From positions 372,001 to 436,000 of the forward strand of contig NZ_JAMTCO010000008.1 of the NCBI RefSeq assembly GCF_024171925.1: DNA of 64,000 nucleotides, in the 5' to 3' direction. The notes beneath the pieces are model-generated. The model was not told the origin of the DNA. It saw only the letters and a list, made by a program, of their open reading frames with translations, and did no database searches. Source of the stretch: Actinokineospora diospyrosa. GTDB lineage: Bacteria > Actinomycetota > Actinomycetes > Mycobacteriales > Pseudonocardiaceae. Below are positions 51,163 to 61,134 of this stretch, one piece after another (the stretch's first letter is position 1; every line of letters begins with the position of its first letter). Both the position numbers and the translations under genes were made by a program.

Positions 51163-51201
51163 CTCTCACGAATCTCTCAGCCGACGCCAAGGCTGTTCTC
51201 A
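51163..51201. promoter_or_regulatory. Phased direct repeats, likely response-regulator operator
   Basis: CTCTCA at 51163 (in CTCTCACGA), CTCTCA at 51174 and TTCTCA at 51196 (in TTCTCACGA) lie 11 and 22 bp apart, on one face of the helix. This is the layout of OmpR-family sites, and they sit between the divergent regulator and glycosyltransferase genes. Confidence 0.6.
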
Positions 51202-51276
51202 CGACTCGATCACCACGCTGAGTGCCGACACGGTGACAACCCGCCGCCGCGCGCGGTATGCCGGAAGGGAGAACGC

Positions 51277-52536
51277 ATGTCGGTCGGCACACCACCCGGG
51301 ACGACCTCCGCCGCCGACCACCGGACCACGGGGGTGAGGGCCACGGCGACGGTCGACATCATGATCCCCGTCCACAACGAGGAACGCGCCTTACCCGGGT
51401 GCGTCGAGGTGCTGCACCGGTTCCTGGCCGAGCAGTTCCCCTTCGACTGGTCCATCGTCGTGGTCGACAACGCCAGCACCGACAACACTTTCGCGCTCGC
51501 GCAGGACCTGGCTGGGCGGTACGACCGGGTTCGAGTGGTGCACCTCGACCGCAAGGGTCGGGGCCACGCCCTGCGCGAGGCGTGGGGCGCCAGCACGGCG
51601 GCGGTGGTCACGTACATGGACGTCGACCTGTCCACCGGCCTCGACGGGCTGCTACCGCTGGTGGCGCCGTTGGTGAACGGACATTCCGACGTCGCCATCG
51701 GGTCCCGCCTGGCACCGGGCTCACGCACCGTGCGCGGACCCAAGCGCGAGTTCGTGTCGCGCAGCTACAACGCGCTGATCAGGCTCTGGCACGGCGCCCG
51801 GTTCACCGACGCGCAGTGCGGGTTCAAGGCCGCGCGGGCGGAGGTCGTCCGGCCATTGCTCGAACACGTCCGCGACGATGCTTGGTTCTTCGACACCGAG
51901 CTGCTGCTCTTGGCCGAACACAACGGTTTGCGCGTGCACGAGGTACCGGTGGACTGGGTCGAGGACGTGGACAGCCGCGTTGACGTCCTCGCCACCGCCC
52001 GCGACGACTTCAAGGGGTTGGTGCGCGTCGCCCGCGCCAAGGCCAACGGCACAGCGCGCGTCGCTGGGCTGCCACAACGGCCCCAGCCGCAGGCCGTGCA
52101 CCCGGACGCCGTGCTCAGCCGCAGCGCGGGCGGGCTCTCCTGGCAGGTCTTGTCGTTCGCGGTGATCGGCGCGGTGTCGACGCTGGCGAACTTGGCCCTG
52201 TACGGGCTGTTCCGGCTGTGGTGGCCGGTGCTGGTCGCCAACCTCGTCGCGCTGGTGATCACCACGCTGTTCAACACCGAGGCCAATCGGCGGTTCACCT
52301 TCGCCGCCCGCGAAACGAGTCGGGGCAAGACCCACCTGCAGGGTTTCGTGGTGTTCGGCCTGTACTACGCCTTCACCTCGGCGGCGCTGCTGGTGCTGCC
52401 GCTCGTCGTCGCCCACCCGTCCCGCGTGCTGGAGTTGGCTGTGTTGCTTGCTTCTTCGGCGCTGGGCACGGTGGGGCGCTTCCTCTTGTTGCGGAGCTGG
52501 GTGTTCCGCGGGAACGACCGAAAGGATCAGGCATGA
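51277..52536 (+). CDS. GT2 glycosyltransferase fused to GtrA domain
   Basis: A 419-residue fusion. Residues ~25-260 are a polyprenyl-phosphate glycosyltransferase ([46 protein letters not shown]), making polyprenyl-phosphate sugar from a nucleotide sugar on the cytoplasmic face. Residues ~285-410 are a four-helix GtrA module ([29 protein letters not shown]) proposed to help flip the lipid-linked sugar. ATG 51277 has GGAAGGGAGAA upstream. Coupled to the next gene by an ATGA overlap. Confidence 0.92.
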   Translation: MSVGTPPGTTSAADHRTTGVRATATVDIMIPVHNEERALPGCVEVLHRFLAEQFPFDWSIVVVDNASTDNTFALAQDLAGRYDRVRVVHLDRKGRGHALREAWGASTAAVVTYMDVDLSTGLDGLLPLVAPLVNGHSDVAIGSRLAPGSRTVRGPKREFVSRSYNALIRLWHGARFTDAQCGFKAARAEVVRPLLEHVRDDAWFFDTELLLLAEHNGLRVHEVPVDWVEDVDSRVDVLATARDDFKGLVRVARAKANGTARVAGLPQRPQPQAVHPDAVLSRSAGGLSWQVLSFAVIGAVSTLANLALYGLFRLWWPVLVANLVALVITTLFNTEANRRFTFAARETSRGKTHLQGFVVFGLYYAFTSAALLVLPLVVAHPSRVLELAVLLASSALGTVGRFLLLRSWVFRGNDRKDQA

Positions 52537-54659
52537 CCGCCGCTATCACGGAAGCGGACTCCCCCACTGTGCCTGCCGAACGCAGGCAGCGATGGCCCGC
52601 GCTAGCGCTCGCGGCGATCTGTGTGGCGGCCGGAGCGTTGTACGCGTGGCGGATCGGGGCCGGGCAGATCGGCAACGCCTACTACACCGCGGCCGCGAAG
52701 TCGATGACGGCGAGTTTCAGCAACTTCCTGTTCGGCTCGTTCGACCCGGTGGGCGTGGTGACCGTCGACAAGCCGCCGATGGCGTTGTGGCCACAGGCTT
52801 TGGCGGTCGCGGTGTTCGGCGCGCACGGCTGGGTGGTGTTGCTGCCACAGGTCGTCGAGGGCGTTGCCGCGGTGTTCCTGCTGCACCGGACCGTGCGGCT
52901 GTGGGCGGGTGAGAGGGCGGCCCTGCTCGCCGCGGGGATCTTCGCGCTCACCCCGATCACCGTGGCGATCAACCGCGACAACAACCCCGACACCCTGCTG
53001 GTGTTGCTGCTGGTTGCGGCCGCGTACGCCTTCACCCGGTGCGTCCGGGCGGAGTCGAGCGGGGCGCGCACGCGGTGGTTGCTGTGGTGCGCCTTCTTCA
53101 TCGGCTGCGGGTTCCTCACCAAGATGCTCCAAGCGTGGATCATCGTGCCGGGTGTCGCGCTGGCGTACCTGGTCGGCACGACCGCGCCGGTGCGGCGTCG
53201 GGTGCTGGACCTGCTCGCGGCGGGCGGCGTGCTGATCGCGTCCTCGTTCTGGTGGGTGGCGCTGCACGCGTGGTGGCCGGGCTCGAAGCCGTACATCGGC
53301 GGCAGTACCGATGGCAGCGCGTGGGATCTGATCATCGGCTACAACGGCCTGAGCCGGGTGTTCGGCGGTGAGGGCCCTGGACCGGGCGGTGGTGGTTTCC
53401 AGCCGCCGAGCGGTGTCGAGGTGCCTGGCGGTGGTATGCCCGGTGGTGGGTTCGCGGCCGGGTTCGGTGGGCCGTCTGGCATCACGCGCATGTTCGACGA
53501 CGCGGTCGGTGGCCAGATCTCGTGGCTGTTGCCGTTGTCGCTGCTGGTTCTGGTGGTCGTCGCGGTGGCTGGTGCGGTCAGGCTGCGGGACGAGGTCCCC
53601 GGTGACCCTGCCGAGCGTGCCGGGTGGTTCCTTTGGGGTAGTTGGCTTCTGGTCACCGCGCTGGTGTTCAGCCTCGCGCAAGGGATCTTCCACCCGTACT
53701 ACACGACGATGCTCGCGCCCGCAGTCGCCGCGATCAGCGCGGTGGGGCTTATGCGGTTCTGGCGTGCTGGGTGGGTGCTGTTGCCGCTGGCTGTTGCGGT
53801 CACGGCCGCGTGGACGTTCATCGTGGTGTCGCGCACCCCGTCCTGGCACGGGTGGACGCGGTGGGTGGTGGTGGCTCTCGCGGTGGCAGCTATCGGTGGT
53901 CTGGTGGCGGCCAAGCTCGGAGCCGCGGCTTGGGGTCGCCCGGCTTTGGCGATCGGCTTGGTGGCGGTGCTGTTGACGCCCGCGGTGTGGTCGACCGCTG
54001 CCGCGGCCGAAGCCAGCGGCAACGGCGTGATCCCCGCCGCGGGTCCACCCGATGCCGGTTTCGGCGGCTTCCCCGGCGCAGGCAGGGGTCCCGGCGCGGG
54101 TGGCCTCCCCGGCGGCGCTCAGCCACCTGGATTCCCCGGCTCGGGCCAGTTCCCGGGCGGCGGTCTGCCACCGGGGAACGCCCCGATGCCCGGTGGTCGT
54201 GGGGGTCCCAGTGGTCCCGGGGGCGGCGGGATGCCCGGTTTCGGCCGTGCCGACCTCAGCGCCGACCAGCGCCGGGTCCTGGACTACGCCAAGCGCACCG
54301 GTCCCGACGCCGAGATCACCCTGGCGGTCAACGGGGGCGCCATGGCCGCGTCGGCGTTCATCATCGGCTCCGACGAGACCGTGATCGGCATGGGCGGCTT
54401 CAGCGGCATGGACAACGCCCCGAACACACACCAGCTCGACCAGTGGACCAAGTCAGGCCGATTGCGGTTCGTCCTCAGCGGCTCCGGCAACCAGCGCGGC
54501 GGATTCCCGGGCGGTGGTGCCGCCCAGCAGCGGCAGCGGTGGATCGAGCAGAACTGCACGAAGGTCGACCCCGCCACCTATGGCGGCTCAACCGAGTCCG
54601 CACCGGCGCAACCAGGTCCGATGGGCCAAGCACAAACCCTCTACGACTGCCGGTCGTGA
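52533..54659 (+). CDS. GT39/ArnT-like membrane glycosyltransferase
   Basis: A 708-residue integral membrane enzyme of the GT-C class (YkcB/ArnT/PMT-like). GNAYYTAAAKSM, VDKPPMALWPQALAV and NRDNNPDTLLVLLLVAAAYA (as INRDNNPDTLL) mark the catalytic N-terminal half; about 11-12 helices follow. Two very Gly/Pro-rich segments (about 285-320 and 508-575) lie in loops, the second preceding a soluble C-terminal domain (LDYAKRTGPDAEITLAVNGG). It would use the polyprenyl-phosphate sugar made by the previous gene to modify an extracellular target. ATG 52533 overlaps its stop. Confidence 0.92.
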   Translation: MTAAITEADSPTVPAERRQRWPALALAAICVAAGALYAWRIGAGQIGNAYYTAAAKSMTASFSNFLFGSFDPVGVVTVDKPPMALWPQALAVAVFGAHGWVVLLPQVVEGVAAVFLLHRTVRLWAGERAALLAAGIFALTPITVAINRDNNPDTLLVLLLVAAAYAFTRCVRAESSGARTRWLLWCAFFIGCGFLTKMLQAWIIVPGVALAYLVGTTAPVRRRVLDLLAAGGVLIASSFWWVALHAWWPGSKPYIGGSTDGSAWDLIIGYNGLSRVFGGEGPGPGGGGFQPPSGVEVPGGGMPGGGFAAGFGGPSGITRMFDDAVGGQISWLLPLSLLVLVVVAVAGAVRLRDEVPGDPAERAGWFLWGSWLLVTALVFSLAQGIFHPYYTTMLAPAVAAISAVGLMRFWRAGWVLLPLAVAVTAAWTFIVVSRTPSWHGWTRWVVVALAVAAIGGLVAAKLGAAAWGRPALAIGLVAVLLTPAVWSTAAAAEASGNGVIPAAGPPDAGFGGFPGAGRGPGAGGLPGGAQPPGFPGSGQFPGGGLPPGNAPMPGGRGGPSGPGGGGMPGFGRADLSADQRRVLDYAKRTGPDAEITLAVNGGAMAASAFIIGSDETVIGMGGFSGMDNAPNTHQLDQWTKSGRLRFVLSGSGNQRGGFPGGGAAQQRQRWIEQNCTKVDPATYGGSTESAPAQPGPMGQAQTLYDCRS

Positions 54660-54665
54660 AGCCCC

Positions 54666-54698
54666 GGGGGTGAGTCGGGCACCGCTCGGCTCACCCCC
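54666..54698. terminator. 9-bp stem terminator between convergent genes
   Basis: GGGGGTGAG (54666-54674) pairs with CTCACCCCC (54690-54698), just past the GT39 stop and before the end of the minus-strand HAF-repeat gene. Confidence 0.8.
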
Positions 54699-54716
54699 GC
54701 TCGACTCCCTCGTGTG

Positions 54717-55856
54717 TCAGCGCCAGAGAACGGCGCGCGGGACGCCGGAGGTGACGGCCGCGTTGCCGAGGATGTGGCCGGAGTTGGTGATGGTGGTAGC
54801 GCGGCTGTCCGAGGTGCCCGGGAGGTTGGGCAGGGTGGTGGGGCCGGTGCCGCTGTCCCACACCAGGGCGAACGAGGCGCTGCCCTCGCCGCCGTAGCCG
54901 ACGGTGGTGCCGGTGCGGTTGTGGTCGAGGGCGATGCTGTACAGGGTGCCGGGAAGGACGCCGAGGTCGGTCATCCGGCCCTGCTGGTCCCACTTGGCGG
55001 CGTGCCGGGTGATCAGGTCCGCGGCGTCCGCCCGGCCGACGACGGTCCCGTTGTCGGCGATGGAGCCCGCCCACCCGCTGGGGCCGCCGAGGGTGGGCAG
55101 CTCGGTCACGGCGCCGTCGCGGGTCCAGCGGGCCGGGCGGCCGTTCGACTGTCCTGTTGCGACACCGTAGCGGTTGACGTCGGTGATGGTGTCGTTGCTC
55201 CCGCCCAGGCTGGTCAGCACGGTCGCGCGGCCCGCGGTGCTCCAGACGACAGCTCGGGTGCCTGTGTCCGCCGAGTAGGCGCCGCCGTAGACGATGCCGG
55301 TGTCGTTGACGCCGACGACCCAGTGCCTTGTGCTCCCCGGCACGGCGTCGAGCGCGGTGGCGCGGTTGTCGCGGTCCCAGCGGACGGCCAGTCGCAGGTT
55401 CGGGTCGGCGGTGCCGGAGTTGCCGCCGATGGTGCCGTCAGCGCCGATGGCCGTCGCGTCGCTGTCAGTGCCGCCGGGGAGCGTGCCGAGATCGGTGGCA
55501 CCGCGCCGATCCCACCGCGTCGCGTGCCACTGCCCGGCCGCCGTTTCCGAGCGCCCCACGACAACTCCGCGCGGCCCGATCGCGGTCGCCGACGCCCTGG
55601 CCCCGCCTATCGTGCCGAGGTCGACAGCCCGCCCGTCGCGGTCCCACCGCACCGCGCGATGCGCGTCCAGCGACCCCGTCTCGCTGGAGTACCCGACGGC
55701 GTTGCCCTGCTCGTCTACGTCGTTGGCGAAGCTCGCCCAATCCCCCGCGACCGGCGGCAACTCGACCACCTGCCAGGTCCGCTGAGCTGCGGCCGCCGCC
55801 CCGGGCACCAGCAGCCCGACGAGCAGGAAGGGCATGATCATGATCCGCGTGCGCAT
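54717..55856 (-). CDS. Secreted HAF-repeat protein (beta-propeller-like)
   Basis: A 379-residue exported protein: signal peptide MRTRIMIMPFLLVGLLVPG with AAAAA cleavage, then about seven repeats of ~45 residues, each with a strand like AVRWDRDGRAVDLGTIGG, LGTLPGG, or LGVLPGT and an NxxGxxVG turn (NAVGYSS, GVVVGRS, GTVVGRA). These are the HAF extracellular repeats, probably a beta-propeller; role unknown. ATG 55856 has GGGGGAAG upstream. Divergent from the F420-type reductase gene. Confidence 0.82.
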   Translation of the reverse strand: MRTRIMIMPFLLVGLLVPGAAAAAQRTWQVVELPPVAGDWASFANDVDEQGNAVGYSSETGSLDAHRAVRWDRDGRAVDLGTIGGARASATAIGPRGVVVGRSETAAGQWHATRWDRRGATDLGTLPGGTDSDATAIGADGTIGGNSGTADPNLRLAVRWDRDNRATALDAVPGSTRHWVVGVNDTGIVYGGAYSADTGTRAVVWSTAGRATVLTSLGGSNDTITDVNRYGVATGQSNGRPARWTRDGAVTELPTLGGPSGWAGSIADNGTVVGRADAADLITRHAAKWDQQGRMTDLGVLPGTLYSIALDHNRTGTTVGYGGEGSASFALVWDSGTGPTTLPNLPGTSDSRATTITNSGHILGNAAVTSGVPRAVLWR

Positions 55857-55977
55857 CCGTACTTCCCCCTGGTAGCCGTGTGCGAGCCACCAGGGTGTCG
55901 CAGGGGTGAGCGGCGGCACCAGGGTCCAGAGGTCACCTCGTTCGGTTCCCGCCGCACGGGATTGGGAGGATGGCTCC

Positions 55978-56421
55978 ATGGCCACGGCTGACGACCTCGA
56001 GACCGCGATCGACTCGCAATGGGACTGGGTCGCGGAACACACCCGCAAGTACATCGACTCCGGCGGTACCGACGGCCACGAGAGCAACGGTGTGCACACC
56101 CTCGTGCTGGCCACGACCGGACGCCGGACCGGGGTGGCTCGTCGCAATTGTCTGATCTACGGCATGTCCGGCGACGACTACATCGTCGTCGCCTCCAAGG
56201 GCGGCGCCGACAACGACCCGGCCTGGCTGCTGAACCTGCGGTCCGACCCCAGCGTCGGGGTCCAGGTCGGCACCCGCCGCTTCACCGCCCACGCCCGCGT
56301 CGCGACCCCGGCCGAACGCGCGACCCTCTGGCCCCGGATGGCGGCCATCTTCCCGCTCTACGAGGAGTACGCGCAGAAGACCACCCGCGAGATCCCCCTC
56401 GTCCTGCTCACGCCCCAGTAG
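55978..56421 (+). CDS. Ddn-type nitroreductase family protein (F420-dependent)
   Basis: A 147-residue protein of the deazaflavin-dependent nitroreductase family: LVLATTGRRTGVARRNCLIYG, YIVVASKGGADNDPAWLLNL (ASKGGADNDPAW, LLNLRSDP) and VQVGTRRFTAHARVATPAER are its conserved run. Family members use F420H2 to reduce quinones, nitro-compounds or other electrophiles. ATG 55978 has GGGAGGA 7 nt upstream. Its 3' end overlaps the convergent next gene by 14 bp. Confidence 0.93.
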   Translation: MATADDLETAIDSQWDWVAEHTRKYIDSGGTDGHESNGVHTLVLATTGRRTGVARRNCLIYGMSGDDYIVVASKGGADNDPAWLLNLRSDPSVGVQVGTRRFTAHARVATPAERATLWPRMAAIFPLYEEYAQKTTREIPLVLLTPQ

Positions 56422-56839
56422 GTCCGCCCTGGAAGTCCGCGGGCAGCGGCACTCCGAGGGCGGCGAGGAAACGCGCGGCTTGGTCCTCCACGAAGGTCTC
56501 ACCCTCGTGGGAGCCGTCGTCCGCCGCGAGCAACCCGGCTATCTCGTCCGCCTTGCCCGCCGTGTCGCCCGCCCCACCGGTGGCCGCCCACCAGGCAGCG
56601 AGCCCCGCCGCCTCACGCCGCACGTCCGTCGGCTCGGAGGCTTCGTCCTCACCGAAGTACGCGCGGGGGGTGTGGCCGAGGTAGGCGACCCCCGCCCCCG
56701 GCCCGTTCGGGAAGTACCGCACCGAAGCAAGATCACTGTCAAACACATCCAGCGTCAACCACACATCGGGTTGCACGCTGTCGTCCCACTCCTCCCGCGC
56801 GTGCCACCGGGAGCCGTCGTAGACGTACCGCCCGAACAT
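56408..56839 (-). CDS. Conserved-looking hypothetical protein
   Basis: A 143-residue acidic protein I do not recognise. The N-terminal half reads MFGRYVYDGSRWHAREEW, with VWLTLDVFDSDLASVRYFP and VAYLGHTPRAYFGEDEASEP, alternating strands that suggest a small barrel; the C-terminal half is helical. ATG 56839 lacks a strong ribosome site; a GTG two codons upstream is equally possible. It is convergent with the Ddn-type gene and its 3' end overlaps it. Confidence 0.7.
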   Translation of the reverse strand: MFGRYVYDGSRWHAREEWDDSVQPDVWLTLDVFDSDLASVRYFPNGPGAGVAYLGHTPRAYFGEDEASEPTDVRREAAGLAAWWAATGGAGDTAGKADEIAGLLAADDGSHEGETFVEDQAARFLAALGVPLPADFQGGPTGA

Positions 56840-57168
56840 GCCCACGACCTACCCCCGACCTGTCGCTGACCTGCGACAACAGGCTAACCGCCCGGCATTC
56901 ACCGCGCACCTGCGACCGGTCTGGGTCCGTCGCGGAGGTGGGTGACGACCACGAACCCCATTGGCCGCCGCACGACGTCACCGATGTGGATCGCATCGTT
57001 GAAGCCACCTGTTAGGACCTCACGATCGGGCCTACGTGTGCCCTTCCCAGCGGTGACCAGCTGTCCCGAGGGGCCTTGGGGTATCACGTTCCGTAGTCAG
57101 GACTACCTACCCCGGTGGTCACCGCCGAGGGGTCGGGTGAGAGGTGGGTCGCAGGGGTATCAGGATGG

Positions 57169-57207
57169 CGTAAAGGACCCGGTCAGGGGCGTCAAGGAGT
57201 CGTCAAG
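57169..57207 (+). promoter_or_regulatory. Direct repeats upstream of kdp, candidate KdpE site
   Basis: CGTAAAG (57169), CGTCAAG (57190) and CGTCAAG (57201) are spaced 21 and 11 bp, with a weaker GTCAGG at 57182 between the first two. Position about 90-125 bp before the first kdp gene and helical phasing suit an OmpR-family regulator such as KdpE. The remaining part of 56840-57293 holds no gene I can support. Confidence 0.55.
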
Positions 57208-57293
57208 TGTCGCTGAACCGGGCGTTTTGCCGTGCACTCTTCCGGCGTCGCGGCCCGTCTGGTGGGTCGCTTGAGGGTGGAAGGGAGCGCGCC

Positions 57294-57377
57294 ATGGCAG
57301 ATCTTGCCTACGCGTTGCTGCTGATCGGTGTGTTCCTGTTGTTGGCGCTGGCGGTGCGCGGTCTGGAGAGGTTGTGA
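57294..57377 (+). CDS. 27-residue membrane peptide preceding KdpF
   Basis: A micropeptide beginning MADLAYALLLIGVFLLL and ending VRGLERL, a single membrane helix with a short basic C-terminus. A strong GGAAGGGAG ribosome site precedes the ATG, and the stop overlaps the KdpF start (GTGA). I recall similar unnamed peptides before kdpF in other actinomycetes, not verified here. It probably associates with the KdpFABC complex, in the manner of KdpF. Confidence 0.75.
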   Translation: MADLAYALLLIGVFLLLALAVRGLERL

Positions 57378-57475
57378 GTGGCACGGGTGTGGTGGCGAAC
57401 GTCGTGGGTGGCGTGCTCGCGCTGGTGTTGATCGGCTACCTGTTCGTCGCTCTCGTCAGGCCGGAGAAGTTCTGA
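57374..57475 (+). CDS. kdpF: KdpF, small subunit of the potassium-transporting ATPase
   Basis: A 33-residue single-helix protein whose helix GGVLALVLIGYLFVALVRPEKF (in part LIGYLFVALVRPEKF) carries the diagnostic RPEKF ending. KdpF stabilises the KdpABC complex. GTG 57374 overlaps the upstream peptide's stop; its own TGA overlaps the kdpA ATG by one base (TGATG). Confidence 0.93.
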   Translation: MSGTGVVANVVGGVLALVLIGYLFVALVRPEKF

Positions 57476-59097
57476 TGTCCGAGACTGTGGCAGGCCTGTT
57501 GCAGGTCGGCCTCCTGATCGTCGCCTTGGCCGTGGTGTATCGGCCGTTCGGTGACTACATGGCCCGCGTTTACACCAGCACCAAGCATTCACGGGTCGAG
57601 CGCGCCATCTACCGCACGGCACGCGTCGATCCCGGCTCTGAGCAGCGGTGGGGCACCTACGCGCAAGCCGTGATCGCGTTCTCGTTCGTCGGCGTGGTCG
57701 TGCTGTATGTCCTGCAACGGATCCAGTCGGTCCTGCCGTTCGATTTCGGGCGTGGCAACGTGTCGCCGGGGATGGCGTTCAACACCGCGATCAGCTTCGT
57801 GACCAACACGAACTGGCAGTCTTACGTCCCCGAGTCCGTCATGGGCCACACCACGCAGATGGTCGGGCTCACGGTCCAGAACTTCTTGTCCGCGGCAGTG
57901 GGCATGGCCGTGGCTGTCGCGCTGTTGCGGGGGTTTCTGCGCAGCCAGACCGACCGGCTGGGCAACTTCTGGGTGGACCTCACGCGCGGCACCATCCGGA
58001 TCCTGTTGCCAGTGGCGGGACTCTTCGCCATCGTGCTGGTCGCCACGGGCGTCGTCATGAGCCTGAAGTCGGGTGTCACTGTGGACGGTCAGACGGTCGC
58101 CACGGCGCCGGTCGCGTCGCAGGAGGCGATCAAGGAGTTGGGCACCAACGGCGGTGGCGTCCTGAACGCGAACTCGGCGCACCCGTTCGAGAATCCCAAC
58201 GGCTGGTCGAACCTGATCGAGATCTTCCTGATCCTGCTCATCCCGGTCTGCCTGACCCGCACGTTCGGCACGATGGTCGGCAACCGCAAGCAGGGCTACG
58301 TCCTCCTCGGCGTCATGGGTGTGCTGTGGACGGCGATGCTCGCGGTGATCTGGACGGCCGAGGCGAACGGCCTACGCCCCTTGGAGGGTAAGGAAACCCG
58401 GTTCGGCATCCCCTCAAGCGCGCTGTTCGCCAACACCACCACGGCCACCTCCACCGGCGCGGTGAACGCCATGCACGACAGCTTCACCGGCCTGGGTGGC
58501 GGCGGCACGTTGCTGAACATGCTGTTCGGCGAGATGACGCCGGGCGGTGTCGGCACCGGCCTCTACAGCATCCTGGTGATGGCGATCATCGCCATGTTCC
58601 TCGCCGGGCTCATGGTCGGACGCACCCCGGAGTACCTGGGCAAGAAGCTCGGTCGCCGTGAGGTCGCCGCGGCCGCTGTCTCGATCCTCGCGATGCCCAC
58701 GGTGATGCTGGTCGGCGCGGGCATCGCGGCGATCCTTCCCGCCACGCAAGGCGCGCTGAACAACCCGGGCTCGCACGGACTCTCGGAGATCCTGTACGCC
58801 TACGCCTCGGCCTCGAACAACAACGGCAGCGCGTTCGCGGGCATCACGGTCACCAATGACTGGTTCCAGGCCTCGCTGGGTGTCTGCATGGCGCTGGGCC
58901 GGTTCATCCCCATCATCGCGGTGCTGTGCCTGGCCGGGTCTCTCGCCAAGCAGAAGAGGGTTCCCGTGACGGCGGGCACGCTGCCGACCACAGGCCCCCT
59001 GTTCGCGACCCTGCTGACCGGGGCGATCGTCCTGGTCGCCGCGTTGACCTTCATCCCCGCCTTAGCCCTCGGTCCCATCGCGGAGGCCCTGCTGTGA
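57475..59097 (+). CDS. kdpA: KdpA, potassium-binding channel subunit
   Basis: A 540-residue polytopic membrane protein that selects and passes K+ in the high-affinity Kdp ATPase. Selectivity-loop motifs: [32 protein letters not shown] (in part [19 protein letters not shown]), [12 protein letters not shown] and [17 protein letters not shown] 57475 follows directly on kdpF. Length is near the family norm of about 555. The kdpB GTG overlaps its stop. Confidence 0.97.
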   Translation: MSETVAGLLQVGLLIVALAVVYRPFGDYMARVYTSTKHSRVERAIYRTARVDPGSEQRWGTYAQAVIAFSFVGVVVLYVLQRIQSVLPFDFGRGNVSPGMAFNTAISFVTNTNWQSYVPESVMGHTTQMVGLTVQNFLSAAVGMAVAVALLRGFLRSQTDRLGNFWVDLTRGTIRILLPVAGLFAIVLVATGVVMSLKSGVTVDGQTVATAPVASQEAIKELGTNGGGVLNANSAHPFENPNGWSNLIEIFLILLIPVCLTRTFGTMVGNRKQGYVLLGVMGVLWTAMLAVIWTAEANGLRPLEGKETRFGIPSSALFANTTTATSTGAVNAMHDSFTGLGGGGTLLNMLFGEMTPGGVGTGLYSILVMAIIAMFLAGLMVGRTPEYLGKKLGRREVAAAAVSILAMPTVMLVGAGIAAILPATQGALNNPGSHGLSEILYAYASASNNNGSAFAGITVTNDWFQASLGVCMALGRFIPIIAVLCLAGSLAKQKRVPVTAGTLPTTGPLFATLLTGAIVLVAALTFIPALALGPIAEALL

Positions 59098-61133
59098 CCA
59101 CCACCATCAACCCTCCACAGCGGACTCCTGAAAAGACCCAGGTCTCCGCTGGCATCTTCAGCCCACGACAGCTAGTGGACTCGTTTCCGGACGCGTTGCG
59201 CAAGTTCCACCCCCGTCACCAGTTGCGCAACCCGGTCATGTTCGTCGTGTGGGTCGGGTCGATCCTGGTCACGGTGTTCGCCATCGGCGACCCGAGCACC
59301 TTCACGATCGCGGTGGCGGTGTGGCTGTGGGCGACCGTCTTGTTCGCCAACCTGGCCGAGGCCGTTGCCGAAGGACGCGGGAAGGCGCAGGCCGACTCGC
59401 TGCGCAAGACCAAAAAGGACGCTGTCGCGCGCCTCACGACCGGTGAGACGGTGCCCGGGACCGAGCTGAAGATCGGCGACTTGGTCGTGGTCGAGGCGGG
59501 CGAGGTGATCCCCGGCGACGGTGACGTGGTCGAGGGCATCGCCACCGTCGACGAGTCCGCGATCACCGGTGAGTCGGCTCCGGTGATCCGCGAGTCCGGT
59601 GGCGACCGGTCGGCGGTGACCGGCGGCACCACCGTGTTGTCGGACCGGATCGTCGTGCAGATCACCACCAAGCCGGGCGAGTCCTTCGTGGACCGGATGA
59701 TCGCGTTGGTGGAGGGAGCCGAGCGTCAGAAGACGCCGAACGAGATCGCGTTGACGATCCTGCTGTCCACGCTGACGATCATCTTCCTGCTCGCGGTCGT
59801 GGCGTTGCAGCCGTTCGCGATCTTCTCCGGCGGTGAGCAGTCGGTGATCGTGCTGACCGCGCTGCTGGTGTGCTTGATCCCGACCACCATCGGCGCCTTG
59901 CTCTCGGCGATCGGCATCGCGGGCATGGACCGGCTGGTGCAACGCAACGTCCTTGCCACCTCGGGCAAGGCGGTGGAAGCCGCGGGCGACATCGACACCC
60001 TGCTGCTGGACAAGACAGGCACCATCACCTGGGGCAACCGTCGGGCCACCGAGTTCATCCCGGTCGGCGGAGCGTCCTTGGACGCCCTGGTCGACGCGGC
60101 CCGGCTGTCCAGCCTCGCCGATGGCACGCCGGAGGGCCGCAGCATCGTCGAGCTGTGCGTGACCGAGTACGGCCGCTCCGCCGAGCCCACCGACCAGGAG
60201 AAGGCTGGCGAGTTCGTCCCGTTCACCGCGCAGACCAGGATGAGCGGCATCGACCTCGGCGACCGCCGCGTCCGCAAGGGCGCCGCGAGCGGGTTCGTCC
60301 TCACCGACGAGACCCGCCGGGTGGTCGACGAGATCAGCGCCCAGGGCGGGACCCCGCTGGTGGTCTCGGACAACTCCGCCGGGGGCACCAGCACCGTGCT
60401 TGGCGTCATCCGGCTGTCTGACGTGGTCAAGCCCGGTATGCGGGACCGCTTCGCCGAACTGCGGGCGATGGGCATCCGCACGGTCATGGTCACCGGCGAC
60501 AACCCACTGACGGCCAAGGCGATCGCGGACGAGGCCGGGGTGGACGACTACCTCGCCGAGGCGAAGCCCGAGGACAAGATGGCCCTCATCCGCAAGGAGC
60601 AGGAAGGCGGCAGGCTGGTCGCGATGACCGGCGACGGCACCAACGACGCCCCCGCCCTGGCCCAAGCCGATGTCGGCGTCGCGATGAACACCGGCACCTC
60701 GGCCGCGAAAGAGGCCGGGAACATGGTCGACCTGGACTCCGACCCGACCAAGCTGATCGAGATCGTGGAGATCGGCAAGCAACTGCTGATCACCCGGGGC
60801 GCGCTCACCACCTTCAGCGTCGCCAACGACCTGGCCAAGTACTTCGCGATCCTCCCGGCGATGTTCGCCGCGATCTACCCGCAGCTCGGTGGCCTGAACG
60901 TCATGGGGTTGCACTCCCCCAACTCGGCGATCCTGTCCGCGGTGGTCTTCAACGCGCTGATCATCGTGGTGCTCATCCCGCTGGCGCTGCGCGGTGTCCG
61001 CTACAAGCCCTCCAGCGCGTCGGCGCTGCTGCGGCGCAACCTGCTCATCTACGGCCTCGGCGGCATCGTCACCCCCTTCGCCGGGATCTGGCTCATCGAC
61101 CTGCTCGTCCGACTCATCCCCGGGATCGGCTGA
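59094..61133 (+). CDS. kdpB: KdpB, P-type ATPase subunit
   Basis: A 679-residue P-type ATPase. The phosphorylated aspartate is D306 in [14 protein letters not shown]; the TGESAPV actuator loop and [28 protein letters not shown] motifs are intact. It hydrolyses ATP to drive K+ import through KdpA. GTG 59094 overlaps the kdpA stop. The first ~40 residues precede the first helix and start conventionally. Confidence 0.97.
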   Translation: MTTTINPPQRTPEKTQVSAGIFSPRQLVDSFPDALRKFHPRHQLRNPVMFVVWVGSILVTVFAIGDPSTFTIAVAVWLWATVLFANLAEAVAEGRGKAQADSLRKTKKDAVARLTTGETVPGTELKIGDLVVVEAGEVIPGDGDVVEGIATVDESAITGESAPVIRESGGDRSAVTGGTTVLSDRIVVQITTKPGESFVDRMIALVEGAERQKTPNEIALTILLSTLTIIFLLAVVALQPFAIFSGGEQSVIVLTALLVCLIPTTIGALLSAIGIAGMDRLVQRNVLATSGKAVEAAGDIDTLLLDKTGTITWGNRRATEFIPVGGASLDALVDAARLSSLADGTPEGRSIVELCVTEYGRSAEPTDQEKAGEFVPFTAQTRMSGIDLGDRRVRKGAASGFVLTDETRRVVDEISAQGGTPLVVSDNSAGGTSTVLGVIRLSDVVKPGMRDRFAELRAMGIRTVMVTGDNPLTAKAIADEAGVDDYLAEAKPEDKMALIRKEQEGGRLVAMTGDGTNDAPALAQADVGVAMNTGTSAAKEAGNMVDLDSDPTKLIEIVEIGKQLLITRGALTTFSVANDLAKYFAILPAMFAAIYPQLGGLNVMGLHSPNSAILSAVVFNALIIVVLIPLALRGVRYKPSSASALLRRNLLIYGLGGIVTPFAGIWLIDLLVRLIPGIG

Positions 61134-61134
61134 C

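Noticed and set aside
52602..54431. Large minus-strand frame opposite the GT39 gene
   Set aside because: Translation is rich in R, H, Q, G and P with no domain; the plus-strand gene has membrane helices and GT-C motifs.
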